Source: Phytomonospora sp040655735 (GTDB taxonomy: Bacteria; Actinomycetota; Actinomycetes; Mycobacteriales; Micromonosporaceae). Taken from it: 64,000 bases of DNA. A program made the translations under genes and the position numbers. Below are positions 1-7,573 of the stretch, piece after piece (positions within the stretch are counted from its first letter, which is position 1; each line of letters starts with the position of its first letter). The stretch spans positions 20,245 to 84,244 of the forward strand of contig NZ_JBFAKK010000021.1 in the NCBI RefSeq assembly GCF_040655735.1. Direction: 5' to 3'. Under the pieces are notes generated by a model, which was given only the letters and a program-made list of their open reading frames with translations, did not search any database and was not told where the DNA came from.

Positions 1-77
1 AACGGACGGTGCGGATTTCACCGGACGCGGCGAGCGCGAAACGGCGGGTGCGGAGCTCGCCGGCGCCCGGGCCGTGT

Positions 78-947
78 TCAGGCGTCACTCTGACGGTGGA
101 CCGCGACACCGGCGACGACCAGCGCCACACCCGCGAGATCCTGGACCGTCGGCAGCTGCGCCAGCACCAGCGCGCCGACGACCGTGGCGCTCGCCGGCAG
201 CAGGCACAGCAGCAGCGCGAAGGTGGAGCGGCGAACGCGCGCCATGACGAGCTGGTCGGCCACGTAGGGAATCACCGAGGAGCACACGGCGACGGCGAAA
301 CCGGTGAGCAGCAGGACGGGATCGGTGAAGGCCGCCGACGCGGCCCCGATCCCGAAGGGCGTGACGATCAGCGCGGCGACGGCCATGGACGCGGCGAGTG
401 TGTCGATCCCGCCGGCCCCCGACAGGCGCGCCGCGCGGTGGCCGAGCATCACGTAGAGCACGAACAGACCGCAGTTGGCCACGGCGAAGACGAAGCCGAG
501 AGGTTCACCGACGACGCGGATGTCGGCGAGGACCAGTACTCCGACCGCCGCGCAGGCGAAGGCCAGCGCGTTGCGCCGAGTGCGCAGCCCGACGGCCGCG
601 AGCGCGAGGATGCCGAGGAACTCGACGGCGCCCACAGTGGACAGCGGCAGGCGCGCGACGGCGAGGTAGAACGCCACGTTCATGGCGGCCAGCACCGCGC
701 CCAGGCCGATGAGAGTCCACCGTTCCCCGGCCGTCGGGCGCATCCGCCACGGCCTGCGCCAGACCGCGAAGACCAGGGCGGCGCCGGCGATCCGCAGCCA
801 GGCCACCCCGTGCTCGGGCAGTTCGGCGAACAGGAGCACGGCCAGCGCCGGCCCGAGGTAGTGGAAGACGGCGCTCGTCGCGACGAACGCGGCGACGGGC
901 ACCTTGTCGAGAGCGGATCGGTGGCCGATCGGCACGGCTCGCGTCAT
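78..947 (-). CDS. EamA/DMT-family membrane exporter
   Basis: A 289-residue polytopic membrane protein with about ten hydrophobic helices arranged as two similar halves, the layout of drug/metabolite (EamA, RhtA-like) transporters. The family exports amino acids, metabolites or toxic compounds across the cytoplasmic membrane. It is transcribed away from an Lrp-type regulator gene across a gap of only about 60 bp, and Lrp/AsnC proteins often control a neighbouring amino-acid exporter, so an amino acid or analogue is the likely substrate. That substrate is inference; nothing in the sequence fixes it. The ATG at 945-947 gives the normal family length. Confidence 0.85.
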   Translation of the reverse strand: MTRAVPIGHRSALDKVPVAAFVATSAVFHYLGPALAVLLFAELPEHGVAWLRIAGAALVFAVWRRPWRMRPTAGERWTLIGLGAVLAAMNVAFYLAVARLPLSTVGAVEFLGILALAAVGLRTRRNALAFACAAVGVLVLADIRVVGEPLGFVFAVANCGLFVLYVMLGHRAARLSGAGGIDTLAASMAVAALIVTPFGIGAASAAFTDPVLLLTGFAVAVCSSVIPYVADQLVMARVRRSTFALLLCLLPASATVVGALVLAQLPTVQDLAGVALVVAGVAVHRQSDA

Positions 948-1010
948 GAGCAGTATCTTTCAAGCTCCAGCCCGTCGACCCAATGGCCACCTGAAGGAAG
1001 GCGAGTCCAG

Positions 1011-1511
1011 TTGCCTGTGAATTCAAGGCAGAACAGCCGAAACGCCTTCAACGGCCGGCACGAACTCCTCGACGAGGTCAACGAGCGGCTGCTGACCGAG
1101 CTGCACCGGGATCCGCGGCTGACCATGTCCGAACTCGCCCGCCGCGTTTCGATGTCGGCCCCGGCGGTGACCGAGCGCGTCCAGCGCCTGGAGCGCGCCG
1201 GGATCATCGAGGGCTTCCGCATGCTCGTCGACCCCGCAGCGCTCGGTATGCCGGTGACCGCCTTCGTGCGCATCAAGCCCGGCCCCGGGCAGCTGCCGAA
1301 GATCGCGCAGGAGGCGCGGGACAATCCGCAGGTCTCGGAGTGCTACCGGATCACCGGCGAGGACTGCTTCCTGGCGAAGGTGCACGCCGCCTCGATCGAG
1401 CTGCTGGAGGAGGTGCTCGACCGCTTCCTGCTGTTCGGGCAGACGACGACCTCGATCGTCGTCTCCGAACCGGTTCCCGCCCGGGAGCTGCCGGTTCGCG
1501 CCGTGCACTGA
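1011..1511 (+). CDS. Lrp/AsnC-family transcriptional regulator
   Basis: A 166-residue regulator. An N-terminal winged helix-turn-helix (about residues 18-65, with the LTMSELARRVSMSAPAVTERV region) is followed by the ligand-binding RAM/AsnC_trans_reg domain. The open frame runs far upstream without a stop, but the homology begins here. I chose TTG at 1011 because AAGGAAGG at 994-1001 lies 9 nt upstream; GTG at 1017 is the alternative. It is divergent from the EamA exporter and probably regulates it and itself, with the effector likely an amino acid. Confidence 0.85.
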   Translation: MPVNSRQNSRNAFNGRHELLDEVNERLLTELHRDPRLTMSELARRVSMSAPAVTERVQRLERAGIIEGFRMLVDPAALGMPVTAFVRIKPGPGQLPKIAQEARDNPQVSECYRITGEDCFLAKVHAASIELLEEVLDRFLLFGQTTTSIVVSEPVPARELPVRAVH

Positions 1512-1521
1512 CCGCCGGTCC

Positions 1522-2502
1522 TCACATGTGGCCGGCCACCGCGTGCGGACGGTACGGCGCCTCCAGCGCGGCCGCTTCCTCGGCCGAGAGCCGTACGTCC
1601 ACGGCCGCCAGCGCGTCCTCGACGTGGCCGATCCGTGTCGCGCCGACGATCGGCGCGGTCAGACCGCGACGGGAGAGCAGCCACGCCAGGGCGATCCTCG
1701 CCATCGGCAGCTCGCGGCGCTCCGCCACCGCCCTGACGGCGTCGACCACGTCGAAGTCGCCGTCGTCGTACATCGCGTCGGCGATCGGGTCGCCGCCGGC
1801 GCGGACCGTGCGGCGAACACCGCCGCGCTCACGACTGCCTGCCAGCAACCCGCGAGCCAGCGGGCTCCAGGGGACGAGCCCGACGCCCTGGTCGACGCAC
1901 AGCGGGATCATCTCGCGCTCCTCCTCGCGGTAGACGAGGTTGTAGTGGTTCTGCATCGAGGTGAACGCGGTCAGCCCGAGCCGCTCGGCGACGTGCTGCG
2001 CCTTGGCGAACTGCCAGGCGAACATGCTCGACGCCCCGATGTAGCGCGCGCGGCCCGAGCGCACCACCTCGTGCAGCGCCGTCATCGTCTCCTCGATCGG
2101 AGTCTCGGGATCCCAGCGGTGGATCTGGTAGAGGTCGACGTGGTCGACGCCGAGACGGTCGAGGGACGCGTCGATCGCCGCCAGGACGTGCTTGCGCGAC
2201 AGGCCCTTGTCGTTGGGGCCCTCGCCGGTCGGGTAGTACACCTTGGTGGCCAGCACATAGTCGTCGCGGCGCGGGAAGAACTCGCGCAACAACCTGCCGG
2301 TCACGCGCTCGCTCACGCCGCCGGAGTACATGTCGGCGGTGTCGAAGAACGTCACGCCGCCCTCGACGGCGCGGCGGACGAGCGGACGCGCGGCCTCCTC
2401 GTCGAGGATCCAGTCGCGCGCGACGGCGGCGCCGAAGCTCATCATTCCCAGGCAGATCCGTGAGACGTTCAGGCCGCTGCGGCCGAGGCGGGTGTACTCC
2501 AT
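1522..2502 (-). CDS. Aldo/keto reductase
   Basis: A 326-residue NADPH-dependent oxidoreductase of the aldo/keto reductase family (TIM barrel), cytoplasmic. The tetrad can be followed: Asp and Tyr in DTADMYSGG, Lys in VLATKVYYP, His in LYQIHRWD. The C-terminal VGATRIGHVEDAL stretch fits the cofactor-binding end. The frame is open upstream, but ATG at 2500-2502 with AAGGAT in front, beginning MEYTRLGRSGL, is the classic family start. It converges on the Lrp gene with only 10 bp between the stops. The substrate is unknown. Confidence 0.9.
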   Translation of the reverse strand: MEYTRLGRSGLNVSRICLGMMSFGAAVARDWILDEEAARPLVRRAVEGGVTFFDTADMYSGGVSERVTGRLLREFFPRRDDYVLATKVYYPTGEGPNDKGLSRKHVLAAIDASLDRLGVDHVDLYQIHRWDPETPIEETMTALHEVVRSGRARYIGASSMFAWQFAKAQHVAERLGLTAFTSMQNHYNLVYREEEREMIPLCVDQGVGLVPWSPLARGLLAGSRERGGVRRTVRAGGDPIADAMYDDGDFDVVDAVRAVAERRELPMARIALAWLLSRRGLTAPIVGATRIGHVEDALAAVDVRLSAEEAAALEAPYRPHAVAGHM

Positions 2503-2625
2503 GGGGAGATCCTTCCCGGCGCGGACCGGAAGTTGAATGGGCGAATGAAGGCCGGGACGCCCGATCGCCTTGGGTTTCAAGGCCGATGGCCCGACCCGCC
2601 TTGAGGCCCGGCAACTGGAATCCAG

Positions 2626-2678
2626 GTGCAACTCAAGAGTTGCACGTCGCCTCCCTATGTGCAACTATGGGGTTGCAC
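2626..2678 (+). promoter_or_regulatory. Paired palindromic operators over a probable promoter
   Basis: Two 20-bp inverted repeats lie 33 bp apart, about three helical turns. The first, at 2626-2645, has perfect 8-bp arms GTGCAACT/AGTTGCAC. The second, at 2659-2678, has 7-bp arms GTGCAAC/GTTGCAC. The pair is also nested in longer arms, CCAGGTGCAAC (2622-2632) against GTTGCACCTGG (2672-2682). A possible -35 TTGCAC (2640-2645) and -10 AACTAT (2663-2668) are spaced 17 bp and fall inside the two sites. This is the expected picture for an ArsR repressor blocking its own operon; the ArsR gene is at 3151-3507. Assignment to that protein is inference. Confidence 0.6.
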
Positions 2679-2706
2679 CTGGGAACCGACGACGAAGGAG
2701 CACCCC

Positions 2707-3144
2707 GTGAACGACAACGAGATCAAGCGCGACATCCTGATCGAGGCACCCATCGAACGGGTCTGGACACTGGTCGCCGAACCCGGCTTCTGGGTCGCCG
2801 ACAAGGCCGGTCTCCCCGGCACCGCGGCCAAGGAAGGCGAGACGATGCTGGCCAAGAACACCGAGTACGGCGAGTTCCCGGTCCGCGTCGAGAAGATGGA
2901 TCCACCGACCTATCTCGCCTACCGCTGGGCGAGCGCCTTCCCCGGCGAGGAACTCCGCGACGACAACAGCACCCTCGTCGAGTTCACGCTGAGCACCGAG
3001 GGGACCGGGACGCGGCTCCACGTGGTCGAGAGCGGCTTCGCCTCCCTCAGCGGATCGCCGGAGCTGCGCGGGCGGGCGCTGAGCGACAACGGCGGCGGCT
3101 GGCCCCTGGAGCTCGGGGCCCTCAAGAACCGCGCCGAACAATAG
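2707..3144 (+). CDS. SRPBCC/AHSA1-like protein
   Basis: A 145-residue single-domain protein of the START/Bet v1-like (SRPBCC, AHSA1) fold, a hydrophobic-cavity ligand-binding family. The opening IKRDILIEAPIERVWTLV and the WPLELGALKN-type C-terminal helix are characteristic. GTG at 2707 is chosen because AAGGAG (2695-2700) sits 6 nt upstream; an upstream ATG would run through the operators. It is followed after 6 nt by an ArsR regulator. AHSA1-ArsR pairs of this kind are common in actinomycetes, usually autoregulated; the ligand is unknown. Confidence 0.85.
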   Translation: MNDNEIKRDILIEAPIERVWTLVAEPGFWVADKAGLPGTAAKEGETMLAKNTEYGEFPVRVEKMDPPTYLAYRWASAFPGEELRDDNSTLVEFTLSTEGTGTRLHVVESGFASLSGSPELRGRALSDNGGGWPLELGALKNRAEQ

Positions 3145-3150
3145 ACGCCC

Positions 3151-3507
3151 ATGACCACCGAACAGCCCGACTCCGTTGAGCCGGTCGACGGCGTCCTCAC
3201 CGCCCTGGCCGACCCGACCCGGCGCCGCCTGCTCGACCTGCTCGCCGAGCACGGCGAGGCGACCGCGACGATCCTCGCCGAGCGGCTTCCCGTCTCGCGC
3301 CAGGCCGTGGTGAAGCATCTCAACGTGCTGGCCTCGGCCGGGCTGGTCACCGGCGGCCGGGTCGGTCGCGAGATCCGCTACTCGGTGCAGCCGACCGCGC
3401 TGAACGCGACGGCCCGGTGGATGACCGCCGTCGCGGCCGACTGGGACCGGCGCCTGACCCGGATCAAGCTCTCCGCGGAGGAACCGGAGCCGGAATCCGG
3501 GCCGTGA
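3151..3507 (+). CDS. ArsR-family repressor
   Basis: A 118-residue winged-helix protein. It begins with the typical ALADPTRRRLLDLLAE segment, followed by the recognition helix region LPVSRQAVVKHLNVL and a wing around GGRVGREIRYSVQP. No metal-binding Cys motif is visible, so it is probably of the metal-independent type that accompanies AHSA1 proteins. It is co-transcribed with the AHSA1 gene and is the natural candidate to bind the paired palindromes at 2626-2678. Confidence 0.88.
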   Translation: MTTEQPDSVEPVDGVLTALADPTRRRLLDLLAEHGEATATILAERLPVSRQAVVKHLNVLASAGLVTGGRVGREIRYSVQPTALNATARWMTAVAADWDRRLTRIKLSAEEPEPESGP

Positions 3508-3609
3508 CCGTCCGCGGTCCCTCACCGCACTGACCACTTCTCACCGCGACCCCGCGCAGGCGGTCCAGAGCCCGGGGCCTCCCCACCGTGCCCTGAGCAC
3601 GGGCCGGAG

Positions 3610-3697
3610 GGCCGGCGCGCTGTGCGAGCGCCGGCCATCCGGCGACAGAAACCCTCGACCCCAAGCGATCCCGGCCGACAGCCTCGCCGTCGGCCGG
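3610..3697 (+). terminator. Two consecutive hairpins upstream of the MFS gene
   Basis: Hairpin one has 9-bp arms GGCCGGCGC (3610-3618) and GCGCCGGCC (3628-3636). Hairpin two has 9-bp arms CCGGCCGAC (3671-3679) and GTCGGCCGG (3689-3697). There is no T-tract, usual for actinomycetes. They may end the AHSA1-arsR transcript; the second, about 40 nt ahead of the efflux pump start, could also lie in that gene's leader. Confidence 0.45.
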
Positions 3698-3735
3698 TGC
3701 CGCCCCATGCCCACCCGAAGCGGAGGAACCCTCCC

Positions 3736-5130
3736 ATGACCACCACTCCCCCACGGTTCGACACCCGGCAGCGGCTGATCCTGCTCGTCCTGCTCGGCGC
3801 CGGATTCATGCTCTCCGTCGACTTCTCGATCCTCAACGTCGCACTGCCCGAGGCCGGCGCGGGCGTCGGCATGGAGCTCACCGCACTTCCGTGGATCACC
3901 TCCGCCTTCGCGCTGCCGGCCGCGGGCTTCACGCTCCTGTTCGGACGCCTCGGGGACCTGTTCGGGCGCCGCCGGCTCTTCCTTACGGCCATGGCCGTGC
4001 TCACCGCGGCCTCACTGCTCGGCGGCCTCGCCTCCACCCCCGAAATGCTCCTGACCGCCCGGGCACTCCAGGGGCTGGCGACCGCGATGACGATCCCCGC
4101 CGCCCTGTCACTGCTCACCACGACCTTCACCGAGGGGGCCACGCGCGACCGCGTCCTCGGACTCAACGGCGCACTGCTCGCCGGCGGCTTCACCGTCGGG
4201 GCCCTCGCCGGCGGCACACTCGTCGGGCTGCTGAGCTGGCGGGCCGCCTTCCTCATCAACATCCCGGTCACCGTGGCGATCCTGGTGCTCACGCCCATCC
4301 TGATCGGTGAGAGCCGGCGGACCGGACGGGTGCGGCTGGACCTGCCCGGGGCGGTCGCCGTCACCGGCGGGCTGCTCGCGGTCGTGTACGCGATCATCGA
4401 GAAGAGCGCTCCCGCCGCCGTCGCCGGGCTGCTCCTGCTGGCCGCGTTCTGGGTGATCGAGCTGCGCTCGCCGGCGCCGCTGGCCCCGCTGCGCATTCTC
4501 CGGCGGCCCACCGTGAAGTGGGGCAACCTCGGCGGTCTCGTGGTGTTCAGCATGGGCACCGCCATGATCTTCCTGATGACGCTCTACCTGCAGAAGATCC
4601 TGGGCTTCTCGCCGTTGGTCACCGGCCTCGTCTTCGGTGTACCGGGGCTGGCGGCCGTGGCCGCCGGACCCATGGCCGGACGTCTCATCGGCCGCCACGG
4701 AAGTCGCCGGGTTCTCGCCGCCGGAATCGCCGTGCAGGGTCTGGCCACACTGCCCCTGGTCTTCCTCGGCACCGACCGCGTCGGACTCGCCGTGGCGGTT
4801 CCGGCGCTGTTCATCGCGTTCTTCGGGCACGTGACCGCCATCGTCGCCTACACCGTCACCGGCACCTCGGGACTCGCCGACGGCGAACAGGGTCTCGCCA
4901 CCGGCCTCACCTCGATGACCCAGAACGTCGCCATCACCGTCGGCATCCCGATCCTCGCGGCGATCGCCGCGACCCGAACCGACGAACTCGGCGGCATCCA
5001 CCTCGCCTTGAGCGTCGACGTGGCCGCGACCCTCACGGGCGCCGCGCTGGTCTGGTTCGGCCTGCGCCCGCGCGGCGACCGGCGGTCGGCCGTCCAAGCC
5101 GATGGCGACACAGTCGCTGTCGGGGCCTGA
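3736..5130 (+). CDS. DHA2-type MFS drug efflux transporter
   Basis: A 464-residue major facilitator with 12-14 predicted helices, resembling the EmrB/QacA (DHA2) drug:H+ antiporters. The loop motif GRLGDLFGRRR lies around residue 70, and the TM1 region carries DFSILNVALP, close to the D-x-TIVNVALP signature of the family. ATG at 3736 has GGAGGA (3722-3727) 8 nt upstream; the open frame before it is non-coding. It follows the ArsR operon in the same direction but with two hairpins between, so it is probably a separate unit. The substrate cannot be predicted. Confidence 0.88.
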   Translation: MTTTPPRFDTRQRLILLVLLGAGFMLSVDFSILNVALPEAGAGVGMELTALPWITSAFALPAAGFTLLFGRLGDLFGRRRLFLTAMAVLTAASLLGGLASTPEMLLTARALQGLATAMTIPAALSLLTTTFTEGATRDRVLGLNGALLAGGFTVGALAGGTLVGLLSWRAAFLINIPVTVAILVLTPILIGESRRTGRVRLDLPGAVAVTGGLLAVVYAIIEKSAPAAVAGLLLLAAFWVIELRSPAPLAPLRILRRPTVKWGNLGGLVVFSMGTAMIFLMTLYLQKILGFSPLVTGLVFGVPGLAAVAAGPMAGRLIGRHGSRRVLAAGIAVQGLATLPLVFLGTDRVGLAVAVPALFIAFFGHVTAIVAYTVTGTSGLADGEQGLATGLTSMTQNVAITVGIPILAAIAATRTDELGGIHLALSVDVAATLTGAALVWFGLRPRGDRRSAVQADGDTVAVGA

Positions 5131-5188
5131 GGGCCGGATCGGCGGCGGTGGGAGGCCCACCACCTTCCGCCGATGTGACGAGACCGAA

Positions 5189-5224
5189 ACGCGCCCCCGG
5201 CCCCGATTCGGGCCGAAGGCGCGT
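5189..5224. terminator. Bidirectional terminator hairpin
   Basis: The outer stem ACGCGCC/GGCGCGT (5189-5195, 5218-5224) encloses an inner stem CGGCCC/GGGCCG. It sits between the convergent MFS and DUF4185-like genes. Confidence 0.65.
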
Positions 5225-5252
5225 CACCTCACCGCTCTTCGAACGCGCGCGA

Positions 5253-6356
5253 TCAGCAGTCGCGGATCTTCACGCGCACGTCGACGTAGCGAGGACGGTA
5301 GTTGTCGACCTCCTGGTACAGGTCATCCGTGTTGAAGCTGTTCACGTTGTAGGTCACCAGCAGGTGGTCGCGGTCGCCCAGCTGCGGGTGCGCCTTGGCG
5401 TTGTACGCGAACACGTTCCCGCTGGTCTCGGGCGTCTGGTACAGCACGGTCTTGCCCGTGTAGGGCCCTTCGATGTTCGGGCTGCGGTACATCACGATCT
5501 CGGCGCTGAGCGCCTCGGTGGCGTCGCCGGTGACGAGCGTGAACTTCCCCTGGTAGCGGGAGACGCTGAACTCGTTGGAAACGCCTTCGAGGACCCGGCT
5601 CGACGCGCTCGGGTCGCCCTGCCACTGCCCCTCGGCCAGGTACTCCCAGGCGCCCGTGGTCAGCGAGCCGCTGGGCACGCGGGCGATGTGCGCGAACTTC
5701 TGGCTCTGCAGGTCCTCGACGCCGAAAACGTAGGTGTACCCGTCGCGGGGGTCCTCGTAGACAGCCGAACCCCAGTTCACCGCCGACTCGGGCAGCGTCG
5801 TGATCCCGGTGAGGCTCATGTCGTCGGTGTCGAAGGTCGCCACGGCGTTGCCGGTGAACTTGAAGTCGAACACCCCGCTGCCGGTCTTCTCGAACTCGAG
5901 CAGCATCACGCGCAGGGAGTCGCCCTCGACCGTCCCGTCGCCGAACCAGTACCAGCGCTGCGTCTCGTCGGCGCCGGCGACCTTCGCCAGCGACTCGGGC
6001 GCCGCCTCGGTGCCACCGGTGTACGTGGTGAGCGCGCCGCCGTCGTCGACGATGATCGAGTTGTGCACGAACGGGGAGTCGAGCGGCCTGCCGTGGTCGG
6101 CGTCGACCTCGCCGAGGAACGTGTCCGAGTACAGCCACGCCGTCGTGCCGTCGGGCAGCGGAACGCTGTAGGCCGAGTCGGCGCCCGTCCAGCGGCCCGC
6201 CGTGTCGCCGTAGGTGCCGAAGCGCTCGGTGAGTTCCTCGTTCACCGAGGCCGAGACCCGGGAGCCGGACGACGCGACCGCGGGGGCGAGCGGCACCGCG
6301 GCTGCGGCGAGTCCGGTGAGGACGGCGAGGCCCAGCGGTATCGATCGGAGGGTCAT
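5253..6356 (-). CDS. Secreted DUF4185/DUF5005-like beta-propeller protein
   Basis: A 367-residue protein with a Sec signal peptide (MTLRSIPLGLAVLTGLAAAA, cleavage near AVASSG), so exported. The mature part has repeated W/Y-rich strands (GRWTGADSAYSVPL, TAWLYSDTFLG, YWFGDGTV, YRSPNIEGPYT) resembling five-bladed propeller glycosidase-like domains annotated DUF4185/DUF5005. Its catalytic role is not established. ATG at 6354-6356 has AAAGGAG upstream and overlaps the SGNH hydrolase stop by ATGA, so it is the last gene of the carbohydrate operon and probably handles the same glycan outside the cell. Confidence 0.75.
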   Translation of the reverse strand: MTLRSIPLGLAVLTGLAAAAVPLAPAVASSGSRVSASVNEELTERFGTYGDTAGRWTGADSAYSVPLPDGTTAWLYSDTFLGEVDADHGRPLDSPFVHNSIIVDDGGALTTYTGGTEAAPESLAKVAGADETQRWYWFGDGTVEGDSLRVMLLEFEKTGSGVFDFKFTGNAVATFDTDDMSLTGITTLPESAVNWGSAVYEDPRDGYTYVFGVEDLQSQKFAHIARVPSGSLTTGAWEYLAEGQWQGDPSASSRVLEGVSNEFSVSRYQGKFTLVTGDATEALSAEIVMYRSPNIEGPYTGKTVLYQTPETSGNVFAYNAKAHPQLGDRDHLLVTYNVNSFNTDDLYQEVDNYRPRYVDVRVKIRDC

Positions 6357-7573
6357 GGTCTGCTCCTTTGCAGGATCCGGGGCGCGCCCGCGAGGGCCGC
6401 TCCTGGTGTCTCGCCGCGCGGGGTGAACGCGGCGAGGACTTGCTCGGCGAAGCGCTCGCCGATCAGGCGCTGTACGTCCGGGCCGGGATGCAGGTTGTCC
6501 GGCAGCGGCATGGCCGCGGCGTCCCGCTCGCCGTACAGCGACAGTCCGTCCTGGTAGTGCAGTCGGTGGTCGCCGAGGTCGCGGCGCCGGTCCACGATCG
6601 CGGCGGTCGCGGCCCGGACGACGCGCAGCGAGAGCTTGCCCGCCTCGACGTCGTCCTCGCTGCCCGCCGCGATGGACCACTCCTCGACGCGGTCGGGGTC
6701 CTGGACGGTCGGTCCCGCCGAGGTCTCGACGGGCGCGCACCAGATCGGTGAGACCAGCACGACCGGCGTGTCCGGGTGGCCGTCGCGGATGGTGTCGAGG
6801 AATCCTTCGAGGGCCGGACGAAACACGCGCAGCCGCATTACGTCACCGGAGACGAGGTTGATGCCGATCTTGAGGCTGATGAGGTCGGCGGGGCTGTCGC
6901 GGATCGTCCGCGCGGTGAACGGATCGAGCATGGCGTTGCCGCTGAACGAGAGGTTCGTCAGACTCACCCCGGCGCGAAGCGCCGCGACCACAGGCCAGGT
7001 GCCGGTGGTCGTCTCGGCCCGGTAACCGTGGCTGATCGAGCTGCCGTGGTGCAGCCAGCGAAGCCCTGCCGGCTCGGGCGCGGGCGTGATCGGGGCGTCG
7101 GCGCGCAGGTCCAGCAGCTCCACCTGGTCGTGGTACGGCAGCCACAGCTCCAGGTCGCGCTCGGCGCCCGTGCCGAGGCCGGTGAACCTCGCCGTCCCGT
7201 CCGGGCCGGGCGCGATCTCGCCGCTCGGCCGCTCGAAGGTGAACAGGTAGCGCGAACCGACCGGGACGGCCGCCGACGCCACGACTTGCGCTCCCTCGGT
7301 GATCTCGTACGCGCTCGGCGGCAGAGGGGTGACGGCGTCCGCCGCGAGCCGCCGTGCCCGCACGTCGAGTTCGACGACGTCGGCCGCCGTGCGCAACGCC
7401 AGCCGGACGCCGGCGCTCTCCGCGCTCGTCTGCACCATGAAGCGGTCCGGCACCTGCCGCCTGGCCCACTCCGCAAGCCGGTGCGGGACGAGACCGCGCT
7501 CGGTCTCCTCGACCTCGACGGCGCCGCGGATCATCGAGCGCTCGATCCGGACGCTTCGCAAGGGTCGCGTCAT
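6353..7573 (-). CDS. SGNH/GDSL-type esterase
   Basis: A 406-residue protein. The N-terminal half (about 1-185) is beta-rich; the C-terminal half is an SGNH hydrolase. The nucleophile block reads HHGSSISHG, block III-like residues follow in FSGNAMLDP, and the catalytic Asp/His are in PDNLHPGPD near residue 370. Such enzymes remove acyl groups, often acetate, from sugars. No signal peptide is seen. Start (7571-7573) and stop overlap the neighbouring genes by ATGA, indicating translational coupling. Context suggests it deacylates the imported sugar; the substrate is inferred. Confidence 0.8.
   Translation of the reverse strand: MTRPLRSVRIERSMIRGAVEVEETERGLVPHRLAEWARRQVPDRFMVQTSAESAGVRLALRTAADVVELDVRARRLAADAVTPLPPSAYEITEGAQVVASAAVPVGSRYLFTFERPSGEIAPGPDGTARFTGLGTGAERDLELWLPYHDQVELLDLRADAPITPAPEPAGLRWLHHGSSISHGYRAETTTGTWPVVAALRAGVSLTNLSFSGNAMLDPFTARTIRDSPADLISLKIGINLVSGDVMRLRVFRPALEGFLDTIRDGHPDTPVVLVSPIWCAPVETSAGPTVQDPDRVEEWSIAAGSEDDVEAGKLSLRVVRAATAAIVDRRRDLGDHRLHYQDGLSLYGERDAAAMPLPDNLHPGPDVQRLIGERFAEQVLAAFTPRGETPGAALAGAPRILQRSRP

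Noticed and set aside
9..1010. A 500-codon open frame extending upstream of the Lrp regulator
   Set aside because: It is antisense to the EamA exporter, rich in Arg/Gly/Asp as GC-rich shadow frames are, and has no domain before the Lrp homology.
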